Assembly (NCBI GenBank): GCA_037042185.1
Contig: JAXQJY010000032.1
Coordinates: 3,100,001 to 3,164,000, forward strand
Reading direction: 5' to 3'
DNA: 64,000 bases
Source of the DNA: Sordariomycetes sp. S80-01Y
Lineage: Eukaryota; Ascomycota; Sordariomycetes
The translations under genes were made by a program, and so were the position numbers. The notes under the pieces were generated by a model. The model did no database searches. It was not told where the DNA came from and saw only the letters and a list, made by a program, of their open reading frames with translations. Below are positions 33,501 through 44,799 of this stretch, piece after piece; position 1 is the stretch's first letter, and the number at the start of each line of letters is the position of its first letter.

Positions 33501-36313
33501 TGGCTGATCCTGTTCGACCTGGACGGAGGCATCAAGTGGCCACTGTATCCGTGTTGGTCATAGCTTTGGTCAGCCATGTTATACCCATCTCCAGCTTCTG
33601 ATGAGGCGCATGAGGACATCACGTGGGTTGATTCTTGATCATCACAGTGGGATTCGGACTGGTAATCGTCGGTCCGGCCCGGATCATCCATGTCCTCGGC
33701 GCAAGATTCCGCATATGTGTCGTTGTGGCGATATGGGAAGTAGTGTGTGGCCTGAGGATCATCGTCGAGCTCAGTGTGACAGTCGGACCCATCGTCGGCT
33801 TCGAGCCTTGGAAAAGGGGTGGTGAGCTGCCCTCCGCTAGATGAGGAGGTGTCTTGGGGAGGTGGCAAGATTCGAACCGTCGTTTGCCATGAGCTGGCTG
33901 CCGGGTATTCCATTTCATCGTAATCGTCTCCAAATGCTCCCGGGATGACCGGTGAGCCGTCACAGGCGCTCGACACCGTAGACATCCGGTGGTCGTCCGG
34001 AGTCGCATCTCCACTCGGGGTGGGCTGACTAGGCGACTCAGGTTCGTCTCCGAAAGGATATTGATACTCAGCTCTCGACGTCGGAGGTGGACTGGGAGAT
34101 TTGACGATGGTGATGGGTACATCTCGAGGTGATTCCGCTGGTAATGGTGAGTGGTCTTGAGCCTCGTCATCAAACTCAGTACCCTCTGTAGTTGCGGTCA
34201 CTGCGGAAAGAGGGGGCTCGTCCTGGTCGATTGGCGGACTCATCGCTGGGAAGCTTCCCGGAAGACCTATTGTCGGAGAGTCAAGCCCAGAAGCGACGTG
34301 GGTCGGGGTCCCGGACGGCTCTGGCAGTGATGCTGGCGTCGTTTCCGTGGGCGTCTCAACTTCTAATTTTATGGGCATGTCGGCTGAATGTGTCGTATCC
34401 AGTGGTATTTGAGTATCCCGCGACTGGACCGGAGTTATATCAGCTGGGGTAACATCGACCGGACTATAGGTGGTCGCCCCTGGATCCCCATTAGAGAAAT
34501 CAGTGGCTGGAGTGGCCGCCTCGGACGCTTCAGCTGCCCGAGCCGCAGCTTTCGCTCTCGCTTCTTCCTCCTGTTGCTGCCTCCTACGCTCCGCTGCCCT
34601 CTTACGGGCCGCCAGAGCCTCGCTCTCTCTTAGAGACTTGGTGTATGATAGCTTGATTTGCTCACGTCGCTGTTCGAAGTCGATTGGACCTATAGATATC
34701 TTGCGCCGTCGCGTCTCCGGTTCCGGGGTTCTCGAAGGCGCTCTGGATCTCACATTGCCAATAGGCCTGGCTCTGTCTACAGTCTTTGAGCGGGAGCTGG
34801 CTGTTGTCGCAACCGATACCGGCTGACGGGGTCGGGATGATCGCAGTGGAGGCGAGAGTTTGGGAGGAGGATTAGCGATATATGCCTGGAGTCTTGTATG
34901 GCTGGTTGGTGTGGGCAATCCTGGAGGCGCCCCTTTGCGCCCCCCAGCTGACTGAGTCGGGGTCTTAGCTCTCGAAGTCGGAGTCTTGGAGCGTGCAGTT
35001 GGAGTGGTCGCCCGTGATATTCGTCCGTTCGTACCCGGCCGTTTCGCATTCGATGGTGAATTAGACCGAGTCGAGTCTGGGCTTGTAGAGTCACCAGGGG
35101 TACTGAGCTTCTGTATTGACCTTGGAAGCCTCGATGCAGGTGTACTGTTGTTGACAGAGGAGGTCGGATCGCGAGTTGCCCGCTTTCGTGTTATAGGTTG
35201 AGGAGAGCTTGGTGTCGCAACATCGCTGTGTGATCGGTTGTGTCTCCGGCTCGTAGCAGCTGGGTCCTGTTGGAAATGTCCGGTCGCCTCGACTTCCCGG
35301 TACCAGTTGCTCGGCGAGGACGGCTCTACGTCTGGATCTGACAGACTTCGTTGGTGCCCCCAGTCCCGTGTTTCGGACTCCGATGCACCGCGCGGCCGTA
35401 GACTCTCAATGCCGAATCCCAAAGCCGTTGTATCGCCTGGCAGGATTTCACCAAAAAGGAGGCCCTGAGACGGTAGCAATGCCGCCGCCGACGGCTGCGG
35501 AGAGGCTTCGGGCGATAGCTGTGTCGTGGAGCGTGACGCATTTGGGTTTGCGCCGACAGAGGATCTAGGCTTGCCGACGCGACTAGCAAACGACTGAGGG
35601 TTGTTCGATACCTGGTCCTCCGCGACATATTTCGGCCTTTGCAGACGTTCCCTCCTTCCATTGAACTCCGGCTCTGGGGCACCATTGCGTATGGCGCTGT
35701 AGTGGTTCCCACCATCCCCAGCCCTCGTGGCTGACGTGCCTCTAGATGATGCGCCGGCGCGCGTTGGAACCTTGGGTATGGATGAAGTAGCTCCATTCTG
35801 ATCAAAGCGCTTCTTTAAATCCTTCACGCTTGGCTTGCCGGTTGGTTTAAGTCCTGGCCTTGAACTCTTTTCGCCGGGGTTTGAGGCGGAGCGAGAGTTG
35901 TTCGGACGGGGAAGGCTGCGGTTCGGGGAGACCACGGGGTGCTTGGGAGTACTCCCGTCGCCGTTGGAGCGGAGAGAAGGCCGTGGTACGGAGGACGGAG
36001 CCATGGGGAGGCTATCGGGAGTCGATTCGTACGGAAAAGATCTGTAGTTGGAGTAGAAGTCGTCGGGGTTCACGCCGTCGAAGGCATGGTGCTGGGCGTT
36101 CCTAGCGGCGGTTTGGTGGTAGTGGTGGTGATCGGTCTGGTGGGGAGGGTAGCTGGAATTCGCGAGCTCCGAATCAGATGCGGGAGTTGGAAGTGTTTCG
36201 TCTCGCAGCTGGGCTTGTTCGTGTTCGTTCAGATGGTGGTTCTGCCGGCCCCTAGGTTCGCGTGTGGGATAGTAGTCGTTGAACCCGTCTGCAACACCCG
36301 AGTCGCTGTCCAT
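30565..36313 (-). CDS. Rho guanine-nucleotide exchange factor with BAR and SH3 domains (Tuba/DNMBP-like)
   Basis: Exons are 31895-36313, 30734-31843 and 30565-30681, giving 1,881 residues. The first ~1,130 residues are Ser/Pro-rich and disordered, with an alanine-rich coiled stretch (AAERRRQQQEEEARAKAAAR). A Dbl-homology domain starts near 1131 (RRNVIKELIDTEAVFVRDMN) and contains LLIKPMQRITKYPNLI, the conserved H8-helix signature. A BAR-type helical region follows across the exon 1/2 junction. The C-terminus is an SH3 domain near 1811-1881 (AASLFEFNI, AGYPYLIYQAGE, GELWLARNQ, VGWIWSKHFAKL), assembled across intron 2. No PH domain is seen; BAR replaces it, as in animal Tuba and fungal Hot1/Gef1-like proteins. 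Activation of Cdc42 or Rac at curved membranes during polar growth is inferred. The ATG at 36313 (AACATGG) was chosen; 36535 is an in-frame alternative. Confidence 0.9.
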
Positions 36314-37859
36314 GTTGTCGACTCGAGCATCGGGACGGTCAGGCTCAAACGACGGGACCCAGGCAGAGGCGACAGGGTGGGCGCTGGCATCGATGAGTTG
36401 GCAAACGGGCAGGACGAATGGCTGTGACAAGTCAAGACGAGTGGATGAGAGAGTCTTGGGTTCCAGGTTGGGAGTTCCCTTGAGGACGGCATGCAGATGC
36501 ACAGGATGGAGACGATTGGCGTGTCTAGACGACATGTGATTGGCAGGCGCGTTGGGCAATCGCCCGTAGCAGGGGATCTCCAGGGCTCCATAGGCGGGCA
36601 AAGACAGGGAAGCCTCCTCCCCAGCAAGCCCAGCAGGCCCGGGACCGCTCACCGCGGCCTCGGCCCTCACTGGCAATTGGCAGCGCCTCAGTGGCAGTGG
36701 TAGTGGCAGCAGCCAGCCAGCCAGCCGACGTGCGCTAGCGACGCCGCAGCCGGTGTTTGAGATGCCCAATGCGACAGCGGCAGTCTTTCATCTTGGCCTC
36801 GACGGATCCCATCCCCTGAGTACCTGTAGCGCAAACTCAAATTCTTCCCAAGGCCATGACAATGTGAAAATCGACAAGGGTGTAGGTGAGGGGAAAGAGA
36901 GGCCTGTCAGAACATGCCTGCCCTCCATACGCAACATGACTCCATTGGGCGGGCTGGGATGCCCGCCAGCTCAGAAGGGCCTCGAGATCCAATGGTCCTG
37001 AGCCCCGAGATCCTGACCCTGTTAGGTCAAACACCTCCCAAGATAACATTGGGTGTTGGCTCGCTACTTTTGACGATCAGAGGGTTTGATCTATAGCCCC
37101 TTGCATTACGTCCATTGTGCCACAAAGTCAACAGAGCACTGGAGCAGAGGCAGCCCTGTCGACCATATTATATGTACATTATGTAGGGGTAAGCTGCAGC
37201 GGTACGGTGCACCGCAGATTCTGATGCTGTCGCGCTGCCGTTGACACGCTTGCATCAGGAATATTGCTGACTGCGCCATTCATTTCATTTCATACACCGG
37301 AGCTATGCCCACTGGCAACAATTTCGGGCCTGTTTCTGTTCACGAGGCGTTGGAGCTTCTGCCTTAAAGCTCCGAGTACATGATCCTGGCAGACCCTTGA
37401 TCGACAAAATGTCTTACTAGAAGTGGTCGCGACGGTCTCACTGTAAGTCAATTCGACATCAGACTGAGGCGAAGCTCTCTCGGTGAGCATCCCATACGTC
37501 AATCCAGGGGCGACTCGGCGATAAGAGTGAAGGGTGAATACCTGCAGAATCCACAGCATGGGATTTCAAGATCAGGGCACAACTGAAGGTAACGCTGTTT
37601 AGCCAGGGTCAGAATGTACAGTTGCAATCGAGAGTGAGTCGGAACGGCAGAGGTGGGGTGGAACTTACGTTGATGGCGGGGGGGATACAGCCAATCCTCA
37701 GCCACAGCAAGCCACCATCTCCCGTGCCCATCTCGCGCCTCGTATCGCTAGAGACGCGTCTCACCATGTTAGCGACGCGTCAAACTTCGACCACGAAATC
37801 AGCTAAACCTGGCACGACGCGGGACTTTATGGAAGTCTCCCGGGCACTAGCCATGAGGC
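36314..37859. other. Divergent intergenic region between RhoGEF and telomerase genes
   Basis: 1.5 kb between two divergent starts. The part next to the RhoGEF stays open in its frame to about 36769 without an obligatory exon signal, so some may be leader or extra N-terminus. Nothing else gene-like is visible. Confidence 0.5.
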
Positions 37860-40800
37860 ATGGCTCAGAGAAAGAGGAAGCGGTCTGGACAGGGACCCAA
37901 AACCGCAAAAACACCTACCGTGTCGACCGCACATAAGCCGCCAGTAAGGCGGGACCTCCTGGAGCAATGCTATGCCCAGGTGAACTCGCTTCGGGACTAT
38001 CTCCTGGGAAAGCTGCCATCGTCATCGAGACTCCGTCGCAAAAAGATTGCTGCCATTGGGAATGGCTGCGAGTGCCCCGACTTCGAGGTCAAGATGGCCA
38101 ACCTGCTCGACGGCACCCTAGTCTGCTCCACCGAGCTACCGAATGCCGAAGACAGGAGATTACGCTGGCAACAATGGTTGAGCTTCTCCCAGCAGGGTAA
38201 CGACGAGTCCTACGTGACCATCTCGGGAACACCTGGAGCGGCAACGCACTTTCAAGGCGGAGTAGGCCCCAACCCCCTCGCATGATGGTAGCAGGTCGCT
38301 AACAAAGATATAGATTGTGGACTTCGTGATTTGGCTTCTCTTCACACGAGACAAGTCAAGCTCATGGCCAAAGCACCTGCTCTGTGATGGCTTCCGAAAG
38401 GGGGCTGGGAATGGCGACAAGGGCTGGAGTAACATCCCAGGGCTCTTCTGCCGGTTCCCGAATTCGAATGTCAAGACGCTGAAAGATGCGCCTTGGCCAC
38501 AGGTACTCGCCCTTCTTGGGCAGTCTGGAGAACGCGTCATGATCGATATGCTCGTGGACTGTTCAGTCTTTGTGCCTCTGCAAGCCGGCTACGGCAACTA
38601 CTATCAGCTCAGCGGTCCGTTCTACTTGTTAAGTTCCCAATGGCATGGAGCTGACGAAGATAGGACACCCGCTGTCAGAAGTCGATATTCACAGGCAAAC
38701 TTCGAACGGAGGCCAAGAGTTGGACAGCATCTGCCGCAAACCATGCGATATCACTTTGGTTAGAAGCAGGATTTTTTATGCTAAACCAGCCCTGACAACC
38801 CAAGGGTTCGTACAGGCAGGCTTCAAGCACATTCGTACGTCGTGTGCGGATCTGCACCTCTCTAGTGGTGACTGACAGATGCAGACATCCTCAACCGTTG
38901 CCCACGTCTCCGGCCCTCCACAGATGCCACAGCCACTGAGCTAGACAGTCTGGAAACGAGGAACTTGATCCATCGGGCGAAAGTCATGATGTATATTTTC
39001 CCTCGTCAGTTCAAGTTGCACAATGTCTTCACTTCCGAAGTCGACCGGGCGCAGACTTCGCAGAAATTCCAGGACTATACCCTGCGCGAGGCTGAAATAG
39101 CCAACCTCACGCAGACCAAAGCAGGCAACGTCTGTCTCCCCAAGACCCCGAAGCGATTGAGACATGACGTTGAACACCTAGTCGAACGCTTACAGATCTT
39201 GCACGCTCGATGCTCGTACCTGGAGCTCCTCAGACACTACTGCCGAGTCTCATTTGACCCCCCACGTCGCATCCCAGGTCCAGCTCCTGAATCAACGCAA
39301 ATTAACCGCAAGCCGAAGCTTGGAAGCTTGACAAGGCCGTCCCAGAAGCACTCGCGCAGTAGAAATGGGTTTCGAGGCACGCTGCGAGGTACGCAGCATG
39401 CCGCCCAACATCGCTACAACTCTGTAACCGAGCTCGCCAGCCCAGTAGCCCACGTCTCTGCCTTCTGTCAAGCGGCTCTGTCAAAGATCATACCGAATGG
39501 GTTCTGGGGTGAGGGCGACACAATGGTGCATAACAAAAAAATGATACTGCGGAAGGTACATCACTTCATCAAGCTGAGACGATTTGAGACGATGTCGTTA
39601 CACGAGATTGTCCAGGATATGAAGGTGAGAAGTTGCGTTGATGGTGGCGTGGCAGTTTGATTGACATTGGGCAGGTCGTTGATATTCCTTGGCTACAGCC
39701 GCCGAAGCTGCAAGGGCACAAAACGAGCCAGACAGATGTCAATAAGCGACACGAGATCTTCCACGAATTCTTGTACTACGTCTTCGACTCCCTGCTCATT
39801 CCTTTGATCCGGAGCAACTTCTACGTTACGGAGTCCAACACCCATCGCTACCAGATCTTCTATTTCCGTCATGACGTGTGGAAGCGCATCGCAGAGCCTG
39901 CTGTGGCCGCCCTGAAGGAAACCATGCTGGAGGAGGTCAAATTGGTGGACGCCAATCGCATTCTTAGCTCGAGAGCCTTGGGCTTTAGTGATATTCGCCT
40001 TCTACCCAAGGGTAAAGATCTGCGACCGATCATGAACCTGCGGAAGAGGGGCCTGGGACGTGAAAAGGGCAGGGGCCTTGGCTTGAGTATCAACACTCTG
40101 CTTGGTCCAGTTCACACGCTACTCAAGTTGGAGCAGGTGAGTTCATGCCTCTGGGTAAAAGCGCAGAGCAAACAGGGACTGATCCGCGCCAGAAAACCAA
40201 CCCAGATAAGCTGGGATCAACCATGTTCTCCGTCCAGGACATGTATACAAAGGTGAAGGACTTCAAAAGTTCACTCGGCCCTAGCCACGGCCCTCTGTAT
40301 TTCGCCAAACTCGACATTCGCGCTGCTTTCGACACCATCCCCCAAGATGCGGTCGTCAGACTAATGTCCTCCGTTCCCAACCAAGATGAGTACGAGGTTG
40401 TCAAACATGCAGAGGTTAAACCCGCCGAGCGGACAGTCGTGGAGGCCGACAAGGCTGCCACCAGGCCGATCCGGCGATGGAAGGCCCAGGCTCTCAAGGA
40501 AGACGACTCATCCAGCTTCAGTGAGCGATTGGAAGGTGAACTGGCCACGAAGCAGAAGAACACCGTTTTCGTCGATAGCGCAGTGCGCAAGACGCACAAT
40601 ACGAAGAGCCTAATGGCACTCTTGACGGAGCATGTCACGAACAATCTTGTCAGAATCGGCAAGAAGTATTACCGACAAAAGACCGGCATCCCTCAAGGCT
40701 CTGTGGTCTCGTCGTTCCTCGCCAACTACTTCTACGCAGACCTCGAGATCCATCATCTCGGCTACCTGAACGAGCCCGACTGCCTACTGCTGAGGCTCAT

Positions 40801-41561
40801 CGACGACTTCTTGCTCATCACCGTCGACAAGGCAAAGGCGATACGCTTCGTCGAGACGATGCACGCCGGCATCCCTGATTATGGAGTCGAATGCAATCCC
40901 AAGAAGACCCTCGTCAACTTCGACATGGAGCAGGGCGGCTGGCCTGTAAACAACATCGGCAACGACCACATGTTCCCGTACTGTGGCACCATGATCAACA
41001 CGAAGACGCTGGAGATCACCAAGGATCGCGAGAGGGGCAACAAAGCCGACATTGCCAACTCTCTGACCGTCAACTTTGGGAGGGCCCCGGGGCAGAACTT
41101 CGAGCGCAAGGTGCTCAACGCCTTCAAGATCCAGTCTCATCTCATGTTCTTCGACACGGCCCACAACACCACCCGCACGGTCCTGGCGTCTCTGCACGGC
41201 GCCTTCGCCGAGACTGCTGCGAAGATGTGGGCGTACATTCGTTGCATGCCCAAGGCTCAGCAGCCCAAGTCGAAGGTGGTGACCAGTAAGTCCCTTCCCT
41301 TGTTCCAGTTGTGCGTGGCGCAGGGGCGCTTACTGATCTGCCCTAGGGACGATTGTGAAGGTTATCGATGTCGCGTTCCTGTTGCTGACGAGCAGGTCGC
41401 GGAAGATGCGCTTTGAAAAGTACGAGTGCGACGTGCGAAAAGGCCAAGTCTCCCTGACTGCTTGCAGAGCCTTCTTGGAATTCCTCAACCGGAAGCAGGC
41501 AGGCTACGGCCAAGTCATGTCCTGGCTTCGAAAGGAAATTGCGAGGCTGCAGAGCAAATGA
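37860..41561 (+). CDS. TERT: Telomerase reverse transcriptase
   Basis: Seven exons: 37860-38261, 38314-38614, 38664-38834, 38885-39624, 39675-40136, 40193-41285 and 41347-41561, giving 1,127 residues. It is the catalytic subunit of telomerase, which extends chromosome ends using an RNA template. The N-terminal TEN domain carries LCDGF, PGLFCRFPNSN and YYQLSGHPL. The RNA-binding region ends with the telomerase-specific T motif (IPNGFWG then FIKLRRFETMSLHE). The RT core follows: motif 1/2 (DIRLLPKGKDLRPIMNLRKR), A (KLDIRAAFD, catalytic D733), B' (TGIPQGSVVSS), C (LRLIDDFLLIT, D896/D897), D (ECNPKKTLVNFD) and E (FPYCGTMINTKTLEI). All catalytic aspartates are present and the frame is intact. Introns are 49-61 bp; the second has an unusual GTCCGT donor. 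The tail faces the MBOAT gene at 92 bp. Confidence 0.95.
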
Positions 41562-41653
41562 TACTCATATCTATACGTCTAGCAAGTATCCGAGTCACGC
41601 TATGCATGTCCTGTCCGAGCCAAGTGAAACCGTTCTACTCTATCGTCCATGGT

Positions 41654-43355
41654 CTAAACCGCAATACCGCTCTGCCACCAATGCTCAGCGCTGTACCACC
41701 TCGGTCTGTGAAACTCGTCCCACCTCCACCACCTGTCCTCCTCGGCTCCGAATCCGTACATTCTGAAGAATGAAAACGGTACGGGCTCGAGCAACCATAT
41801 GCCGGCCGACGCCAAGTCGTGGGTGAAGAAATCCGCCGTGAGATGCAGCCAGGCAAGCGCGAAAGCTAGGTTGCCGACCTGCGCAAGGCGCTTGGGCACG
41901 GCGAGTCTGAGCTTCTCGCGGACGTACCACTCTGCGACTGTCTGGAGGACTATGCCCAGGACCTGCAGAGCAAAGAACGCAGGACTCCTCCAAACCTTCG
42001 TCTCCGGGACGGAGGATATACTCCCCGAAGCGTGCAGCAGACCACTTTGGCCGAAACTGATCACCAAGGCAGCCGCGCCGGCCACGATGGAGCCTTTCTC
42101 CGCGTAGCCCCTTCTTACCAGCCACTTTGCCGGTGCGACGAACTGCGCCCGGAAGGTCTGATGCCACCACCCTCCCCACCATCCCGCCAGACCCCGGTCG
42201 AGGACCTGCCAGAAGGAACCAAAGGTACTAGGGTGTTGCCATAGGTCTCCTCTTTGTGGGAAGATCTTGGTGAGGAGGAAGTACTGCGCGAGATCGTTCA
42301 GGTTGAAGACCCCTGAGATGGCGGACAGCACGCCCGCAAGGGAGAACACCTGTCTGTAGGCCTTGACAAGGAAGGGGCTCAACCCATGGAGGTAGCTCGG
42401 CAGGGGTAGGTGGGGGAAGGATGGGTGGTCTGGACCGAGAACGAAATAAGGGTCCTTGGTCATGAATACGGCGAGGAAGTCGAGGATAATGTACATTAGC
42501 CCTGCGGTGAGCAGACGGTTGGTGACGAAAGAGGACTGTGTGTGCCAGAGGCGATAGCCGGCGTAGGTGTTGGGGGCAATCGTTGAGATGTCTGCTGGAG
42601 TGCCGGTAGGAACTGGCCCCTGTTCGGGTATGTTTGGACGCGGGATGGCTGATATTGACGTGTTCCAGCCTAGCACTCAAGTCAGTGACTCCTGTTTGGA
42701 CAAGGGGGCAGATGTGGTTATTACCGGCAAAGCGGAAGTTCGTAGTTAGATCCAAAGCCCAGTTGAAGCGCTCCCCAAAGGTCCCCTTCTCGGGAAACGA
42801 CTGCCAGACATAGTCGTGACGCAGCTTGCCCGGATCGTGGGCCTGGAACTTGGACCGCATATCCTCAGTGTGCTTTCGATGTCGTAGTCCATTCGGGCTA
42901 CCGTTTACAGGTGCATCGCCATCGCTTTGAACGTTTGGGCTGACGGCATGTCCATTACGCCCACTGACCTCCTTGCCCCTTTTCACAATCCTCGACCACT
43001 CAAGCTGCGGTTGGTTCCAGACCAACAGGTTGAGAGTCGATATCAGCCCCCAATACGCCATCAGGCCCGACGCGTAGGCGCAGGCATGGTTCAAACTCGA
43101 CGTCCCCCAGATGAGCTGCGCGCTGAACCAGGCAATGTAGCCCACGACGAGCCACCGCGCATGCCAGAGCCACCGGTTCTTCGAGTGCGGTATGGCCAGC
43201 CAAAGGGTCGGTACGATGAAAGGACCAAGAATGCTGTACGGCAGGACGAGTGGACGCTGTGTTCCGGCGAGGATGTCAGCATTGAGAATGGCGCGGTGGT
43301 GAGCGCGGACGGCGTCGGCGAGTGAAGCCATCGTGTGGGAGGTGTAGTCGGGCAT
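41654..43355 (-). CDS. Wax-synthase-domain MBOAT-like membrane acyltransferase
   Basis: Exons are 42725-43355 and 41654-42669, giving 548 residues (540 from the second ATG at 43331). The intron is GTAATAAC...ACTGAC...TGCTAG. Several hydrophobic segments span the protein. The wax-synthase-type core near 360-390 reads STFGSFWQVLDRG and WWGGWWHQTFR. A histidine in GQSGLLHASGS near 420 sits where MBOAT enzymes have the catalytic His. Family members transfer acyl groups to alcohols or sterol-like products at the endoplasmic reticulum; in fungi many act on terpenoid or polyketide products. The substrate here is unknown and no biosynthetic core enzyme is nearby. A soluble linker near 150-185 is polar. 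The gene is divergent from the Zn2Cys6 regulator and convergent with TERT. Confidence 0.85.
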
Positions 43356-44799
43356 GGCGGTGATGAGGTCCCCAGATCGGGGGGGATGGCAAATCTATAA
43401 CATCATCCGGGCGGCGCTGTGCTCAGAGGTCTGTGCGTGGAGATGAGTGCAGAGAGTTCTGTGGTGAAAAGTGGCGGCTGACTGTGAGTTAGTGCTGAAA
43501 ATGCGTTGATGAGTGTCGTCGGCTGGATGGCCCGCGTGACGTCAAGACTCTGCGAGGATGCGAGGACGGGATGTTGTTGAAAATGGACCCTGATATTTCT
43601 CTGGCAAAGAGTTGGAGAAAAAGAGGGCTGCGGTGCAGTTGCATCGTGGATCTGGTGATCGGCAGGGTATCGTGCGGATGCGGCGTGATGTGATGTGGGA
43701 GGGTGCTGGGCGACAGGCGAGGCGAGGACTGCCGGGTTGGTCATCTGAGTTAGTAGTTGCACTCATCCAGTAGCATGTTCATGCAACTACTATGTACTTA
43801 GTACTACTGTCATGCTGCATAGTACCTAACAAGCAAGTACGGATACAGAGTACTAAGGTAGGTATGCAATACCAAGGAATGATTGCACCACCGCGACTCA
43901 TCTCTATCCGTCATCCCAATGGGGGTTTACGGTGGGCAGACCAAGGCGACACCGGCAGAACAGGTGGAGTGGCTCAGCGTGGCACTGGAGGACCGCGTCT
44001 ATCGCTGAGCCTCAGTCGATCGTTGAGCCGCATGAAGGAGATCCGAGAGTGAGAACAGAGCTCGCATTTCGTCTCAACTCAGGCTGCGACAAGCCGAAGC
44101 CCACGTCAACCAGGGCCATATCCGTAAGCCTGCGCATGGCGAAAGCCACACTTTCATCCTCGGTGCTCCCACACAGCTGTCCCCGGCGCTATAGCAGCGA
44201 GTGCCTCATATCCAGGCATGTCAGCATCCGCATCCGCCCACTTACCCATATCCGATCCTGTCAACGCAGCTCCAGCCATCGCAGAACCCGAGCCCTGGGT
44301 TCGCGGACGCGGTTGACCCCCAAGGCTGCTAAAGCGGCTCTGGAACGTCCCAAGCGGCAGCCCAGCCCACAATCCCTGCACCTGGCAGACACATTCCATA
44401 CCTTAGCGGGTGAGAAGGTTTTGGCGGGGATGGCACTCGCTGGCTGGCGGCGGACTTCAACCTGGCGCAGCAGCACTTATACCACTCGGTTGCACCCCCC
44501 ACCGGACTTGATCCTTTTGCTCAACTTTCAATTTGGTCTGCTCTAGTACTAAGCCACTATTTCCAAACAATCGTGGACATCCTCATCGATTCCTTTATCT
44601 AATTGGAGTTATCTTTGCCATTTGCCTGGTCTGTGGCACTGTCAGGGCCGATTCGGAAGCTGACATCGCACCCTCGGAGACATTCCAACGGGCGACGAGG
44701 TCCCTCCAAGCCGCCTTCACCTTCCTGCTCCCCTCTCACCAGCGCCTCTCACCTCACACCGCCAGATACTCGGCTCTCATCTGCGCATCTCGATACGCC
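43356..44799. other. Divergent intergenic region, MBOAT / Zn2Cys6
   Basis: 1.4 kb between two divergent starts. A cluster of GTAC elements lies at 43785-43875 (CTATGTACTTAGTACTACT, CAGAGTACTAAGGTAGGTA). A C/T-rich leader precedes the 44800 start. No gene seen. Confidence 0.5.

Noticed and set aside
37860-41561. Reverse-transcriptase gene considered as a mobile element
   Set aside because: The TEN domain, telomerase T motif, seven exons and lack of terminal repeats, endonuclease or Gag-like partner identify the host telomerase gene.
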